A stretch of 64,000 nt of DNA from Epiperipatus broadwayi (taxonomy: Eukaryota; Onychophora; Udeonychophora; Euonychophora; Peripatidae), in the NCBI GenBank assembly GCA_028023455.1, contig JAQFVV010006706.1, positions 248,001-312,000 of the forward strand, in the 5' to 3' direction. Under the pieces are notes generated by a model. The model had not been told where the DNA came from and did no database searches. It worked only from the letters and a program-made list of their open reading frames with translations. Each line of letters starts with the position of its first letter. The first letter of the stretch is position 1. The position numbers and the translations under genes are program-made. Positions 1 to 11,530 of the stretch are shown here, piece after piece.

Positions 1-3000
1 CCAAGGCTGGTTTACATTTGACTAATTAAATTTATCATTTCCATTTCTGATTAATTAACCTGTTTTCCAAATCAAAGATATATTTTTATCTCTAAATCTT
101 TTTAAGTTTTTGTTTTTAAAATACCTTTTCTATTTTTAATACAGTTTTATTTTAATAATTTTTTTTTATCTGTGCGATTTAATATATAGGAGTTTAAGAT
201 GATATTTAATTTCAATTTTTAAATCTTAAAGAAAATTTTTAAATGCAAACTTTTTAATTTACTTTCATGTTTAATAAATAAATAAAAAAACAATGTAACG
301 AACGTCTGTGCTCGTTACAATATAAAATTAAAAAAAACATAAGACATAAATTGTGATCATTTTGAAGTTCGCTATTATTGAGATATAGACTATTAAACAG
401 AAGGCGTTACTGGATATTTGTAATTGTATAATGGTTTATATATTTGTATGATTATTTCAGTTAGTGTTAGCAGTAACTTTATATATATAAAGGTAGTATT
501 TAAATGACCCAACAACTAAAAATATATGAGATAATTATAGAAAGATTTTATTAAAAATAAAGACATTAAAGAAAAAAAAATTAATATAGCCCTCTACAAA
601 TGACAGAATTAGTGAGTGTCAAATCATGCAATATAATTAGAAAAAATAAAATAATGAAAAAAACTAAATTAAATAAAAATTGAAATAAAACATAATAAAA
701 TAAAATTTAACCAATACTTACCTATTTGAAAAGATAAACATATTAATGAAAATTATTGGTTTACATAAAAAATAAAACATGTAAAATAAAATTTAAAAAG
801 TAGTTATCTTAACTAGAAGTAAGAGAGAAATGAAAGCATAAATACAAATCTAAAACTGGCTTTGTAATGCTTCTAATCCTTCTAATCACTTGTATTTTGC
901 AGATGTGCAGTATTTACTCTTAGTTATGATACCGATTTTTGCTGGCTGTAATGGTATTAAAATAAGCATTAGAATTCTTGAACTGAATCCTTATAAACTG
1001 CTAATATCTAAAGTTCAGTAACTAAACACGTCTTTGTAAATAATTCTAAACCCAAATAATTTACAGTATATTTATAACATTTATATGAAATAAAGTTTTA
1101 GTTTAAAATAAAAGATAATAATATTAATAAAAGAAAAAGGTAAAATAAAAATCCATATTTATTAAAGTATAATTTTTCAAAATTATTTTTGCTTATTTGT
1201 TACCCCCTCCCACTGTCAATTAATTGTTTTTTTCACATTCACTTATCTACTAAAATATGCTTTAAACAACTGATCTTCATCAATATTGGCAATTTAAGGA
1301 ACTATAAAAGATCATTATATATATATCTGAAAGAACAAATAAAAGAATTACAAAGATTTAAAGTTAAACGTATGTTTTATTTTATGAAAAACAAATATAA
1401 CCATATATCACATTTTGGTCCTTTAGTCTGTTATTTATTAACTTCTATGATATAACAATAATGCCAGTTAAATTACATTTTTCTAGACCCAACACAAGCA
1501 TCACTAACAAATTCAAGGCAACCTGTGGTTATTGAGTCCATATGCTTAATAAATGAAAAAAAAAATGGAATTTATCAATTACTGATCTATATAAATGTGA
1601 TCAAGTACAAACTATAAACTATATGGTTAATGACTGTAACATTTATGGATATAGTTGCAAAATTTAAAGAATTAACAAAGTCAGTAGTGAATTTATGTCA
1701 TGTTGGAATCTCTACGTGTTCTTTTATGTGTTAATAGTAAAGCTGTCTCAATAAAAAAAAAAAAAAACTTTCTCTACAGTAGGTTTTCTTCTTCTTTTTT
1801 TCTGAAAGTCTTCATTTCTTCTGATTATATCATTTTACTGTCTTTTGGTCTTAGTAATATTATTTAAAGATGGAGTCAATGTTTCTATCTCAATAGATTG
1901 GATTGTATTTAACATAAAGAAACCATCTTTATTTCTCAGGCAAAATAAAGTTTCAAATTCTTAGAAACATCTTTATACAAAATCTATTATTGTTTGTTAT
2001 TTCTTATGAACATTCAAATAAAAATGGGTTTTCATTTATTTAAAGTCATCATTACGAAATTGTTACAGTATTTGTTTAATGTCTATAAAAAGAACGGATA
2101 AAGAATTGTGGGAAAAATTGCTGTGTAGTTAATTCTGGCTTGGTAAATTTAATAACACTAGTGTATTGCATTGTATTTAATGCATAAAAAGATTTTTAAA
2201 TATTAATATTATTTATATTAGATTAATCCAATTTATAAACAGATTTACAAAAAATTAATCATTTTTTCTAATATTGTAAAGGATATTTCAGTGATTTATG
2301 TTTTATTAATAAATGGTATATATACAAAATCAAAACAATATATTTTTACAGTATATACCTCATTTCCAAATAATAAATTACTCAAAAATGCAGTTGTCTT
2401 GAACACTTATTTAGTTTTTATAACTACATTACTATGGTGAAAAATCTTGTTTTTAACATTAGTGTGATAATAGTATATTGGTATAGATACCTCATTTTAA
2501 GGTAAGAAAAATAATTGAAACATTGATATTGTTGATATTTTTAAGCTAAATTGTTACATTTTTCCTATTTCACAATAATTAATATCTGACTTTATTGAGC
2601 ATTTATTATTACTTCAAATTTTGCATAGGTGAGCATTTAAAACATTAAAAACAATCTGTAGATTGTGTTTAAATTGGTAATTATTTGTATAATAATCAAT
2701 ATTTTATAAACGTAAAAGCTCTCCTAAATTGTTTTTAGTTGCTTTTAATAAATTAATTTAAAATCTTTATACATAATCTTCTAGGCAATGTATAAAATAA
2801 ATATATTTTACTTTTTTTTTTTCAAAATTTTTTGGCTGCATTATTTAAACGAATAAAATCTTATTTTTTATTTCAGTCTCCAATTTTTACATTTGTCATT
2901 CTATACATAATTTCAGTAAAGGAAATTAGTCTAAAAATGAAATATTAACTTCAGAAATAAACAAAATAGATTAATAAACATAAATAAATAGATAATAATA

Positions 3001-3064
3001 AACACCTTCACACTTCCCCATCCTTTTCAAATTCATATAAATAAAGATATAATAAAAGACAAAT
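1..3064. other. AT-rich stretch without recognised genes
   Basis: I see no reading frame with recognisable motifs on either strand, only stop-rich AT sequence with homopolymer runs (for example an A run near 1753-1767). The short open frame at 1189-1455 is low-complexity and has no family resemblance. It could be intronic or intergenic. Confidence 0.6.
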
Positions 3065-3240
3065 AACCCCCAAGATGCATTTTATGCTGAACCAGCACTC
3101 ATCAGTTAGCCCATGTCGCTATCTCTCTTATATATCTCTATTATATGCAAAGTATTTATCTAGAGTAAATTGTTATATTTTCATTTACCATTGTCAAACT
3201 TCCTCCACTCCCAACTTTGACAACATCCAATAAATAAAAG
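3065..3240 (-). repeat. Partial copy of tRNA-related SINE family B
   Basis: The piece from about 3080 to 3130 (key words TGCTGAACCAGCACT and ATCAGTTAG) matches the body of the repeat at 19800-19900 in the same orientation. A degraded complement follows to about 3240. Only part of the body is present and the tRNA-like end seen at 19.7 and 20.2 kb is not recognisable. Confidence 0.45.
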
Positions 3241-4259
3241 TAAATTCTCAAAAACAAAAGGCTTCATTTTAGGTCATAGGCTATAAAAATGTTTTGAACA
3301 AATAAATAATTATTTTTCTAAAATATTAATTTTTTTATGTGTATCATGCTAAAAATAACTTTAAATGATGAAAATTCTGTTTTAAAAAAATTAACTTAAA
3401 CTTAACAAAATATTGAAAAAATGTTTTGATAATTTTGACAAAAAAGTGTGTCTTTTGTCTTCAATCATCATCAATGTTTCACTTGACTAATTTGTTTTAA
3501 AAATTTACAAAAATTTCATAAAATTAAAGTGTATCATATGTTTAGAAATAAAAAATTAATAGAATTATAATAGCTAAAAAATATAAAGAAATAGATTTTA
3601 TGTAAAGAATTTGTTTTATTTCTACATCATAATCCAAGTCATCATAATGAAAATGTGCTAAAACACTGTTAATTATGTGCAATATAACTTGTTTTTTATT
3701 TTTTTAATAACCAATGCCTGACAGACATCATTATTTGATTCTTCTTTGATACTAGACATATTGACAAAATTTCACTTTCTTAAAAGAATGTCTATGTCTA
3801 AATATATATTTATTTTTATCTTTGACTGCTTATTTTTATGTGAAGAAAAGAAAAAATATTCAACTACAAAAGTTAAAATAAATACAAATATATTTTAACC
3901 AAATAAAGAATACAAATATTGGGGTAATTTAAATGAATATATTTTTTAGTTACATACTTTCTATTGTTACACATTTTTAAAATGATGTCAAGCTATAATA
4001 ACATGCAAAGATATATTAATTTTTGCTGAGCTAAATATCTTTGATATTATTTTTCTAACAAACATATTTTAAATTTTTGGCTAAGAACCCCTATTGTATT
4101 AATTTGCCCTTCATGGTTTTGGAAAGTTGTACAATAAAGGATTATGGAGCTCAAAGCACATTGATAATTTATTTATTTATGCTATTAAAATGACTTCTTT
4201 ATTTTTTACATAATACTCTGGCCTTAAAACTGAGAAATAAGTAATTTGAAATGTTATTT

Positions 4260-4263
<4 letters not shown>
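3241..4263. other. AT-rich stretch, nothing recognised
   Basis: Stop-rich in all frames, with no inverted repeat or protein motif that I could support. It lies directly outside the (AT)n tract that borders the Penelope-like element. Confidence 0.55.

Positions 4264-4302
<39 letters not shown>
4264..4302. repeat. (AT)n microsatellite
   Basis: About 39 bases of alternating A and T. It abuts the 3' end of the Penelope-like element, whose pLTR begins at the word ATTTCACAATG. A second (AT)n tract lies at the other side of the element, so this may be the original insertion target. Confidence 0.95.
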
Positions 4303-4304
<2 letters not shown>

Positions 4305-4421
4305 CACAATGATGGCATTACAAAACCATTATGTTGTCTTTCTGATATACTATTCTTTAAAATTAAATATATTCAATTTATAGACAACTAAATACTTAAA
4401 ATATATAAATAATAAATTTAT

Positions 4422-4470
4422 TAATATCTAATCGATTTTCGTTCAAAATATGAACCTTATCAAGATATTA
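4422..4470 (-). ncRNA. Hammerhead-ribozyme-like fold in Penelope pLTR (copy 1)
   Basis: On the minus strand the segment reads as a type I hammerhead. Stem I is TAATATC pairing with GATATTA (7 bp, perfect). The core is TTGATAA followed by one unpaired G. Stem II is GTTCA/TGAAC with a 5-nt loop. Then comes GAAA, a tiny stem III AAT/ATT closed by CG, and a U-A cleavage dinucleotide before GATATTA. The canonical core is CUGAUGA; here C3 and G8 are replaced by U and A, which keeps the 3-8 pair. Penelope-like elements are known to carry short-stem-III hammerheads in their pLTRs. Cleavage activity is not shown, and the extra G and U3-A8 pair could weaken it. Confidence 0.55.
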
Positions 4471-4541
4471 CAACAATTGAAAAAAATTTTTCACGTGATT
4501 TACATATCATATATAGGTCAAACTTAACAATAAAGATGTTT

Positions 4542-6296
4542 TTAAATTTTCCAATTTTTATTTAATGACCATTTTCCACCTAACTTAACCGACCCTTGTA
4601 CTAAATTTATACATTTCTCTTTATTTTCATGTATATACAATGTTTCATATACTTTTCTTTCTTTATAATTTTTACAATATTTGATGACTTCAATACTTTC
4701 TTCACAATTCATAATGTGTCCTGTTTCTAAAAAATGGCAAAATGGACCTGATTTAATATCTTTTCTTTTTATAGCTCTGTCATGCTCTTTACCCCTTTCT
4801 GTTTTACTTTTTGCTGACTGACCTATGTATATCATCTTGCATATTTTACAAATAATTTTATATATTATTCCTATCCTATCATTCTTATCATTCCTTATTT
4901 TAGAATTACTTACTAGTTTTTTTAAAGATTTACTATTTTTCCATCCAATACCTATATTAAGATTTATTTTTTCTTTTCTATCATTTAGAATTTCATATAC
5001 ATCCTTAGAATATGGAATAGAAATCCATTTCTTATTTTTTCTTTCAATTTTATTGCTAACTTTTTTATATCTATTTTTATTTATTAAAATATTTTTTACA
5101 ACTTTACTATTATATCCATATTCAATGTATTCATCTTGGATTTTCAATTTTTGCTCCATTGCATCTTTATCATTTAATGTAAGCCTATCATTTTTTTCTT
5201 TTAACCCTATTAGTACCCCCATTTTTTGACACCAAGGTTGATAAGATTCTGGATGTATCATTCCTCTAACATTTTTATTTTTTATGTAGTGCTTTATATT
5301 AATCATTCCATTTTCATCCTTTTTTATTAATAAATCTAAATATTTTATTCCTTCTTCATTATTTTCTATAGTAAATTTAATATTAAACATATTTTTATTA
5401 AGCTCATTAAAAGCTTTCATTATGCTTCTTCCATTTCCTACAACTAAAATATCATCCACATACCTAAAATACTTTATAATTTCTCCATTTTCGATATACC
5501 TATCAATTATTTTCTGCTCAATCCAATCAACCATAGTTGATGCCATTATTCCACTTATTGAACAGCCCATTATCCATCCTTTATCAATACTCCAAAATTC
5601 ATTATTATATTTAACATATAATGTCTCATTAATCATGATTAAAACTTCTTCTATTATTTGTATCCATTCTTTTGAAATTATCTTCTCATCTTTGACTTTT
5701 CTAATTACAATGTTAATACTTTCTATCCTAGAAACACTTTGATACATTTTTTCTATATCAAATGATGCTACATTACCATTTCTATTTAATTTAACTGTAT
5801 TCAAACTTTTTAGTACTTCCTCAGAATTTTTGACACAATACTTTCCATAACCCATACCATCCGCAAGTTTTCTATATATAAGATTACACATTTCTTTTAA
5901 TATATAATCATTAAAATCCAATATTAATCGTACAGGCATATTTTCTTTATGAGTTTTTATATTTCCAAATACCATAGGATGTTCAAACGCAGTTGGATAT
6001 AATAACTTATATTCATTATTATCAATCAACTTAGTTTCTCTCATTCTTTGTAATATTTTTATATATTTATATTTAATTAAAATACTTGGATTCTTTTCTA
6101 TTTTTACAAAATCCTGTTTGATCAAGTCATTTTTAATTTTATCTTCATAGTCTTCTTTATTTAATATTACAAACCTAGATCCTTTATCTTCAATAGTAAT
6201 AATTAAATTTTCTTTTTTAACTTTTTCAATAATTTCCTTAATTGTTTGTTTATCTTTCCATTCACTTTTACATACATGTTGAAATTTTTTTATTAA
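4542..6296 (-). pseudogene. Penelope-like reverse transcriptase with GIY-YIG endonuclease
   Basis: This is the main enzyme of the element: it copies RNA into DNA and nicks the target. The frame is open from 6296 to the stop at 4542. Codons before 6125 still encode a conserved Penelope stretch (DKGSRFVILNKEDYEDKI). Counting from the TTG at 6125, RT motifs follow in order: FGNIKTHK (53-60), FDIEKMY with catalytic D123, GWIMGCSISG (183-192), and YVDD (222-225). The endonuclease has GIIY (419-422), a CX2C pair (C426, C429), YIGQ (433-436), R444, H448, H464 and H470. There is no ATG at the left edge; the first is codon 26. The N-terminal part lies in other frames upstream, hence pseudogene or sequence-error fragment. 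Confidence 0.92.
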
Positions 6297-6299
6297 TTA

Positions 6300-7001
6300 C
6301 ATTATTAATTTTTGACTGCAAATTAATTTTCTCCATATCTTTAATATTTGCAGCTTCAATACTAACTACTGTCTTTTTATCCGTATCCATATCCTTAAAT
6401 GGTATATACTTTGGTCCTTTTTCTAACATCCTCATTTGGTTATTTGAAAATTTACTTCTTGAAATATTTATTAATTTATTATAATTACTATCATTTCTAT
6501 TATAATCAATTACAGATTCTTCATTTTCCTTATCCCATATATTCTTTTATTTTTATAAAATAACCAATTCCACTTGTTTTGATATTTCAACTTAAGTTTA
6601 TTCTTAATGAAACCATTATGCTCTTCTAACCATTTTTTTATAAAATAAAACATGTCCGATGATAAAACTCTTTTTATAGTTTCCTTATTTCTTTTATAAA
6701 TTTTTATTAAGCTATTAATTTTCAAGTAGTTTTCTTTAACAAACCATTCCAATATTGTTCTTCGTAATTTATAAATTAATTTATCATTAGAAGTAATTTT
6801 CTTACTACAAATTTTTACACTGCACGATCTAGGAAAACGATTCTCTTGTTTACATTTATTTAAAAATGTTAACTGGCATTTTAATTCTTCAATTCTTCTA
6901 CTATTATTCCATAAAGCTTTAAATAAATTAAAAGATAATTTATCTACTGAATTATATAAAAAATTCCACTTATCTTTATTAGTGTCAAATCTGTTATCCA
7001 T
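6300..7001 (-). pseudogene. N-terminal part of the Penelope-like protein, frame-split
   Basis: From an ATG at 7001 to the stop at 6510 the frame encodes a lysine-rich helical region. It contains FLNKCKQENRFPRSCSVK, similar in layout to the N-terminal region of Penelope proteins. After 6510 homology continues in another frame to about 6300, where QMRMLEKGPKYIPF resembles the conserved motif that precedes the RT. It then shifts again into the RT frame. Two small indels would join all three pieces. The region is present only in the full unit, not in the truncated tandem copy. Confidence 0.7.
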
Positions 7002-7205
7002 TTCAATGTTAAATATTATCAACAAATATTCCAATCACGTTCCAATTTTATACAATAAAAACTTTTAAAACCTTCTATATAAATATTTCACAATGATGGC
7101 ATTACAAAACCATTATGTTGTCTTTCTGATATACTATTCTTTAAAATTAAATATATTCAATTTATAGACAACTAAATACTTAAAATATATAAATAATAAA
7201 TTTAT

Positions 7206-7254
7206 TAATATCTAATCGATTTTCGTTCAAAATATGAACCTTATCAAGATATTA
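7206..7254 (-). ncRNA. Hammerhead-ribozyme-like fold in Penelope pLTR (copy 2)
   Basis: This is the same 49 nucleotides as the fold in the first pLTR: identical stem I, U3-A8 core, stem II and short stem III. Its position between two tandem units is where hammerheads are placed in PLE tandems, so cleavage here would separate a transcript of the upstream unit from that of the full unit (inference). Confidence 0.55.
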
Positions 7255-7325
7255 CAACAATTGAAAAAATTTTTTCACGTGATTTACATATCATATATAG
7301 GTCAAACTTAACAATAAAGATGTTT

Positions 7326-7811
7326 TTAAATTTTCCAATTTTTATTTAATGACCATTTTCCACCTAACTTAACCGACCCTTGTACTAAATTTATACATTT
7401 CTCTTTATTTTCATGTATATACAATGTTTCATATACTTTTCTTTCTTTATAATTTTTACAATATTTGATGACTTCAATACTTTCTTCACAATTCATAATG
7501 TGTCCTGTTTCTAAAAAATGGCAAAATGGACCTGATTTAATATCTTTTCTTTTTATAGCTCTGTCATGCTCTTTACCCCTTTCTGTTTTACTTTTTGCTG
7601 ACTGACCTATGTATATCATCTTGCATATTTTACAAATAATTTTATATATTATTCCTATCCTATCATTCTTATCATTCCTTATTTTAGAATTACTTACTAA
7701 ATTTTTTAAAGATTTACTATTTTTCCATCCAATACCTATATTAAGATTTATTTTTTCTTTTCTATCATTTAGAATTTCATATACATCCTTAGAATATGGA
7801 ATAGAAACCAT
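7326..7811 (-). pseudogene. GIY-YIG endonuclease fragment of the truncated Penelope unit
   Basis: The 161-codon frame equals the C-terminal part of the RT-endonuclease of the full unit, from PYSKDVYEIL to the stop. GIIY, CX2C, YIGQ, the catalytic-type arginine and the two downstream histidines are all kept. The frame is lost at the 5' end by a one-base deletion near 7807. No RT catalytic motifs remain, so it cannot act alone. Confidence 0.88.
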
Positions 7812-8053
7812 TTCTTATTTTTTCTTTCAATTTTATTGCTACTTTTTTATATCTATTTTTATTTATTAAAATATTTTTTACAACTTTACTATTATATCCA
7901 TATTCAATGTATTCATCTTATTTTCAATTTTGCTCCATTGCATCTTTATCATTTAATGTAACCATCTTTTTTCTTTTAACCCTATTAGTACCCCCATTTT
8001 TTGACACCAAGGTTGAAGATTCTGGTATCATTCCTCTAACATTTTTATTTTTT

Positions 8054-8078
8054 ATTGAATATATTTAATTTTAAAGAA
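8054..8078 (+). repeat. Short inverted copy of a pLTR segment
   Basis: These 25 bases are the reverse complement of 7137-7161 in the pLTR. They sit exactly between the truncated unit and the (AT)n tract. Short inverted fragments at the 5' edge are a recurrent feature of Penelope-like insertions. Confidence 0.7.
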
Positions 8079-8083
8079 AATAT

Positions 8084-8152
<69 letters not shown>
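8084..8152. repeat. (AT)n microsatellite
   Basis: About 70 bases of alternating A/T with one AA interruption, at the outer edge of the Penelope-like tandem and matching the (AT)n tract on its other side. Confidence 0.95.
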
Positions 8153-8154
<2 letters not shown>

Positions 8155-8160
<6 letters not shown>

Positions 8161-9560
8161 TAAAACAAGTCATAAATTTTGTAACTTGCTTTTAAGCTTG
8201 CATTTAAATGATCAGTAGATGGAGCTTACCAATAGCCCTGAACAGGCTTTCTTTTTATAAGTGCCAAAAGAGAAAGAATTCAAAATCTCTATCATTAAGA
8301 CTCTACCTCCAGACTAATTGGTTTCAAGCTTATATCTCATCTCAGTGGAGGGCTGGGACTCCAGAAGCTAAGTCTAAAATACTAACTCAAAAGTCAGCAC
8401 TTATAAAACATGTTTCTATCAATTTGAAAGTCTGGTCTTTTCAGACACGTAAATGTCTTCAAATCCAGTTTTTCAAACCAGATAGTTATATGGGTCTAAA
8501 TTCAGCTCAGTTTCATCATATAATAAAAGCCTCTGCAATATAGCACTGCAAAAGCCTTCAGAAGTATACTTATAATAATTAATAAAAGAAGTCATAAATT
8601 TTGTAATTTGCTTTTACACTTGCATTTAAATGATCACTAGATGGAGCTTACCAATAGCTCTAAACAAGCTTTAAGTGCCAAAAGAAAAAGCATTCAAAAT
8701 TTCTATCATTAAGACTTTACCTCCAGACAATTGGTTTTGAGCTTATGGCTCACCTCAGTGGAGAGCTGGGACTCCAGAAACTACATCTAAAATACTAACT
8801 TAAAAGTCAGCACTTATAAAACACATTTCTATCAATTTGAAAGTCTGAACTTTTCAGACACATAAATGTTTTCAAATCCAGCTTTTCAAACCAGATAGCC
8901 ATACGGGTCTGAATTTGGCCCAGTTTCACTATATAGTAAAAATAAAGCTTGTTTAAAGCTATAGGTACGCTCCAGCTAGTCTTCATTTAAATGCAAGCTT
9001 AAAAGCAAGTTACGAAATTTATGTCTTGTTTTATTAATTATTATAAGTGTACCTTTGAAGACTTTTGCATTGCTATATTACAGAAAATTTTACTATATGG
9101 TGAAATTGAACTGAATTCAGATCCATATAGCTATCTGGTTTGAAAAGTGTCTGAAAAGTTCAGACTTTCAAATTGATAGAAACGTGTTTTATAAGTGCTG
9201 AATTTTGAGTTAGTATTTTAGATCTAGTTTCTGGAGTTCCAGTTCTTCACTGAGGAGAGCCATAAGCTCAAAACCAATTGATCTGAAGGTAGGGTCTTAA
9301 TGATAGAAATTTGAATTTTTCTCTTTTGCCACATATAAAAATAAAGCTTGTTTAGAGCTATAGTAAGCTCCATCTAGTGATCATTTAAATGCAAGCTTAA
9401 AAACAAGTTACAAAATTTATGACTTGTTTTATTAATTATTATTACCTTTGAAGGCTATTCTGATGCTAAATTACCGAGGATTTTACTATATGGTGAAACT
9501 GGGATGAATTCAGACCCATATAGCTATCTGGTATGAAAAGCTGAATTTGAAGAAATTTAC
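8155..9560. repeat. Family C repeat array: two direct and two inverted copies
   Basis: A unit of roughly 370-420 bp recurs. Marker words are ATGATCA(C/G)TAGATGGAGCTTACC, the block around CTCCAGAC.AATTGGTT, and TATCAATTTGAAAGTCTG. Copies at 8155-8574 and 8575-8940 run left to right. Copies at about 8941-9330 and 9331-9560 (partial) run right to left, giving a palindromic array centred near 8940. A further partial copy is at 12163-12402. The open frame at 8208-8543 lies wholly inside one unit and resembles no protein family. The mobilisation mechanism is unknown. Confidence 0.8.
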
Positions 9561-11147
9561 ACTGAAGCAGTTGGATCTGAGTTCGATCCTAGCTTCATGA
9601 CCTCTAGCCATAAGCCCACTTCAAACCCTAGTACTAACCTTAAATTTCTGATGCAATGGGGCTTTATAAGTTCAATCCACGCTAATTTCCATAAAGAATA
9701 ACATTTCATAAATGTGTATTCAAATAACTATTTTCAGATTTAAATTGATCAATTCTATTAATAAATTCATGATAGAATTATTCATGAATTTATATATTAT
9801 AATTGTGTGGATTGTGCATATATATTTGTAATTATTTAAATATATATAATTGTTTAAAAGTTTCATTGCATCAGAAATGTTTGATTTTATTTTTAAATAA
9901 GTTGTTAAAGTTTAATGATTAAAAGCTACATTCTTTCGATAAGCTTTCAGATTTTCCCTTTTCAAAAACAACAGTTAAAGTTTTATTAATTAGAAAAAAG
10001 ATAAGGATTTCCTAATTAAAATCATTTTCTGATTTTAAGAATTCATTTTCTAGTTAGAAAGTGATTTCAAGTTAATGAGTTTGAAAGCCTTATCAAGGAA
10101 ATGGATCTAAAAACAACCAATGTATCTAAAAACATTGATAATGAAAGAAGCGCTAGCCTGAAGGCATCAGAGAGGACAGTATATATAGCTCTGAAAAGTT
10201 TGGAGAAAAAAGAAGCCATCTTTGTTGTAGAGAAGTGCAGTCAACTCTGTGCATTTTTAAATTATAAAATTAAATAGTGTTTCGATCATGGTGAATGGCT
10301 AAAACGTCAGGAATCTGGCTATTTGTTCCTGAAGTCCCCTAAAAATCTTCAATGAAGCTGCTGAATCTTTTCTGGACCAATCAAATTATAAAAAGCCACT
10401 AAAATGCTGTTCAAGTAACCAACTAAATGCATGCCTACGTTTTTACCAACCTGGATGTGTAAACTAAGAACCAGCCCCGGAAGAATTGGATAATATGTTT
10501 CCAAATGAACCTTAATCTTTCTGGCCAGTTATGAACTTTACTTTACACTCCCTTTTAGAGCTCTTTTATTCTTTAATGTAATAATCTTTATAAAACCTTT
10601 TATTCATGCTACTGTAAACTTATATCATAATTCTCTCAACCTCGAGTCTTTAAACTTTCTCTTTTCTTACTTGGCGGTTCATTTATTATATTATATATAT
10701 TTGTGTGCTTTATTAATGTCATTTATTTTTAATTGTATGCCAATAATCTTTCAACTCGATGAGCTCCTTTGTTCTATTTGCCTTACACAAATAATATAAT
10801 ATTAATTCTAATAGTAGTTATCACCCATTAGAACTAAATTTATAAGTTCTATCAATCATCGAGTCGAAAGAAATTATTACATGTTTACTATTTTTATAAT
10901 TGGCTAATAATAAATTATTAGCTCCATTTCCAATCTATGCCCCAGCTATTTTCTCATGTTTACCAATATGTATTTATTCCTATATATAATCTTAAAATGT
11001 TTTCTGCAAAAGGGTCAATAAAGGAATCAACTAAATATACTCCAATTCAAATTTCAGTTAATTGCTATTTAGATTCAGGAAGGGCACGATGATTGGGGCA
11101 TAATTAATATGATTTGCAAATACTTTAAAATGGTTTTCATTAAAAGC
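9561..11147. other. Gene-free stretch with a B-box-like tRNA remnant
   Basis: Near 9573-9590 the word GAGTTCGATCCT resembles a Pol III B box, but no convincing A box precedes it. The moderately complex part, 10080-10500, has stops in all frames and no motif that I recognise. The remainder is AT-rich. Confidence 0.4.
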
Positions 11148-11530
11148 TTGTTTGACTTTAATTAATTGATCAAGTCATCATGTAGAGCATTCTATATGGG
11201 TTTTAGTATTCAAACAATGACTATCAAGTCATCATCTTCGAACATTGCTGACATATGGCAATCTTCCGCTTCGTTATGCTGGTCGGTGATCATATTTCTG
11301 TTATTTAAATTGTTGAGGAAGAAAGCTCTTCCTCTCCTGTTCATATTAGTCAAAAGGCATAAGACTTGTCAGACGCAAGCCGCCATAGGACTTCGATTAT
11401 CAACTAGCCATCGTCTTTCAATTTCACTTTATAGCTCCTAATTCGTCAGCACCGTTACCTCTCTGTTCCAGTAAAGCCCGCTCTGATGCTCGTAATTCGT
11501 GATGAAGTGATTTAAATTAAAGTCAAACAA
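11148..11530. mobile_element. MITE-like element with inverted ends
   Basis: The ends TTGTTTGACTTTAATT (11148-11163) and its complement (11515-11530) are perfect 16-bp inverted repeats. Pairing continues imperfectly inward, with matching ATGCTC/GAGCAT words. The interior is richer in G+C than the surroundings and contains an open frame (11166-11441) that resembles no transposase. I could not define a target duplication. A short non-autonomous DNA transposon is the best reading. Confidence 0.55.

Larger units (their letters stand above)
4303..7085 (-). mobile_element. Penelope-like retroelement, near full-length unit
   Basis: Read on the minus strand, this unit has a 5' region, an N-terminal coding part, a reverse transcriptase, a GIY-YIG endonuclease and a ~240-bp 3' untranslated/pLTR segment ending at ATTTCACAATG. 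The segment 4303 to about 5033 is nearly identical to 7086-7811, so a second unit lies upstream in the same orientation. This is the tandem pLTR arrangement typical of Penelope-like elements (established for the family). The coding region would be about 830 codons but is split by two apparent frame changes, near 6300 and near 6510-6530. The closeness of the two copies suggests recent insertion. This copy looks inactive unless the indels are sequencing errors. Confidence 0.9.
7086..8053 (-). mobile_element. 5'-truncated tandem Penelope-like unit
   Basis: This segment repeats 4303-5290 of the full unit: pLTR, endonuclease and the C-terminal end of the RT. It stops near 8053. On the minus strand it lies upstream of the full unit and runs straight into it at about 7085, as expected for head-to-tail PLE tandems. 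Agreement with the full unit is very high from 7086 to 7804. From about 7805 to 8040 it differs by a cluster of 1-3-nt deletions. Confidence 0.9.

Noticed and set aside
1189-1455. 88-codon plus-strand open frame
   Set aside because: Starts with a non-ATG codon, low complexity, no motif.
4825-5742. Plus-strand open frames over the Penelope element (4825-5229 and 5422-5742)
   Set aside because: They are antisense to the RT-endonuclease frame, which carries clear catalytic motifs. The antisense peptides are hydrophobic low-complexity products of AT-rich codons.
8208-8543. 111-codon plus-strand open frame
   Set aside because: It lies fully inside a family C repeat unit and is broken in the other copies.
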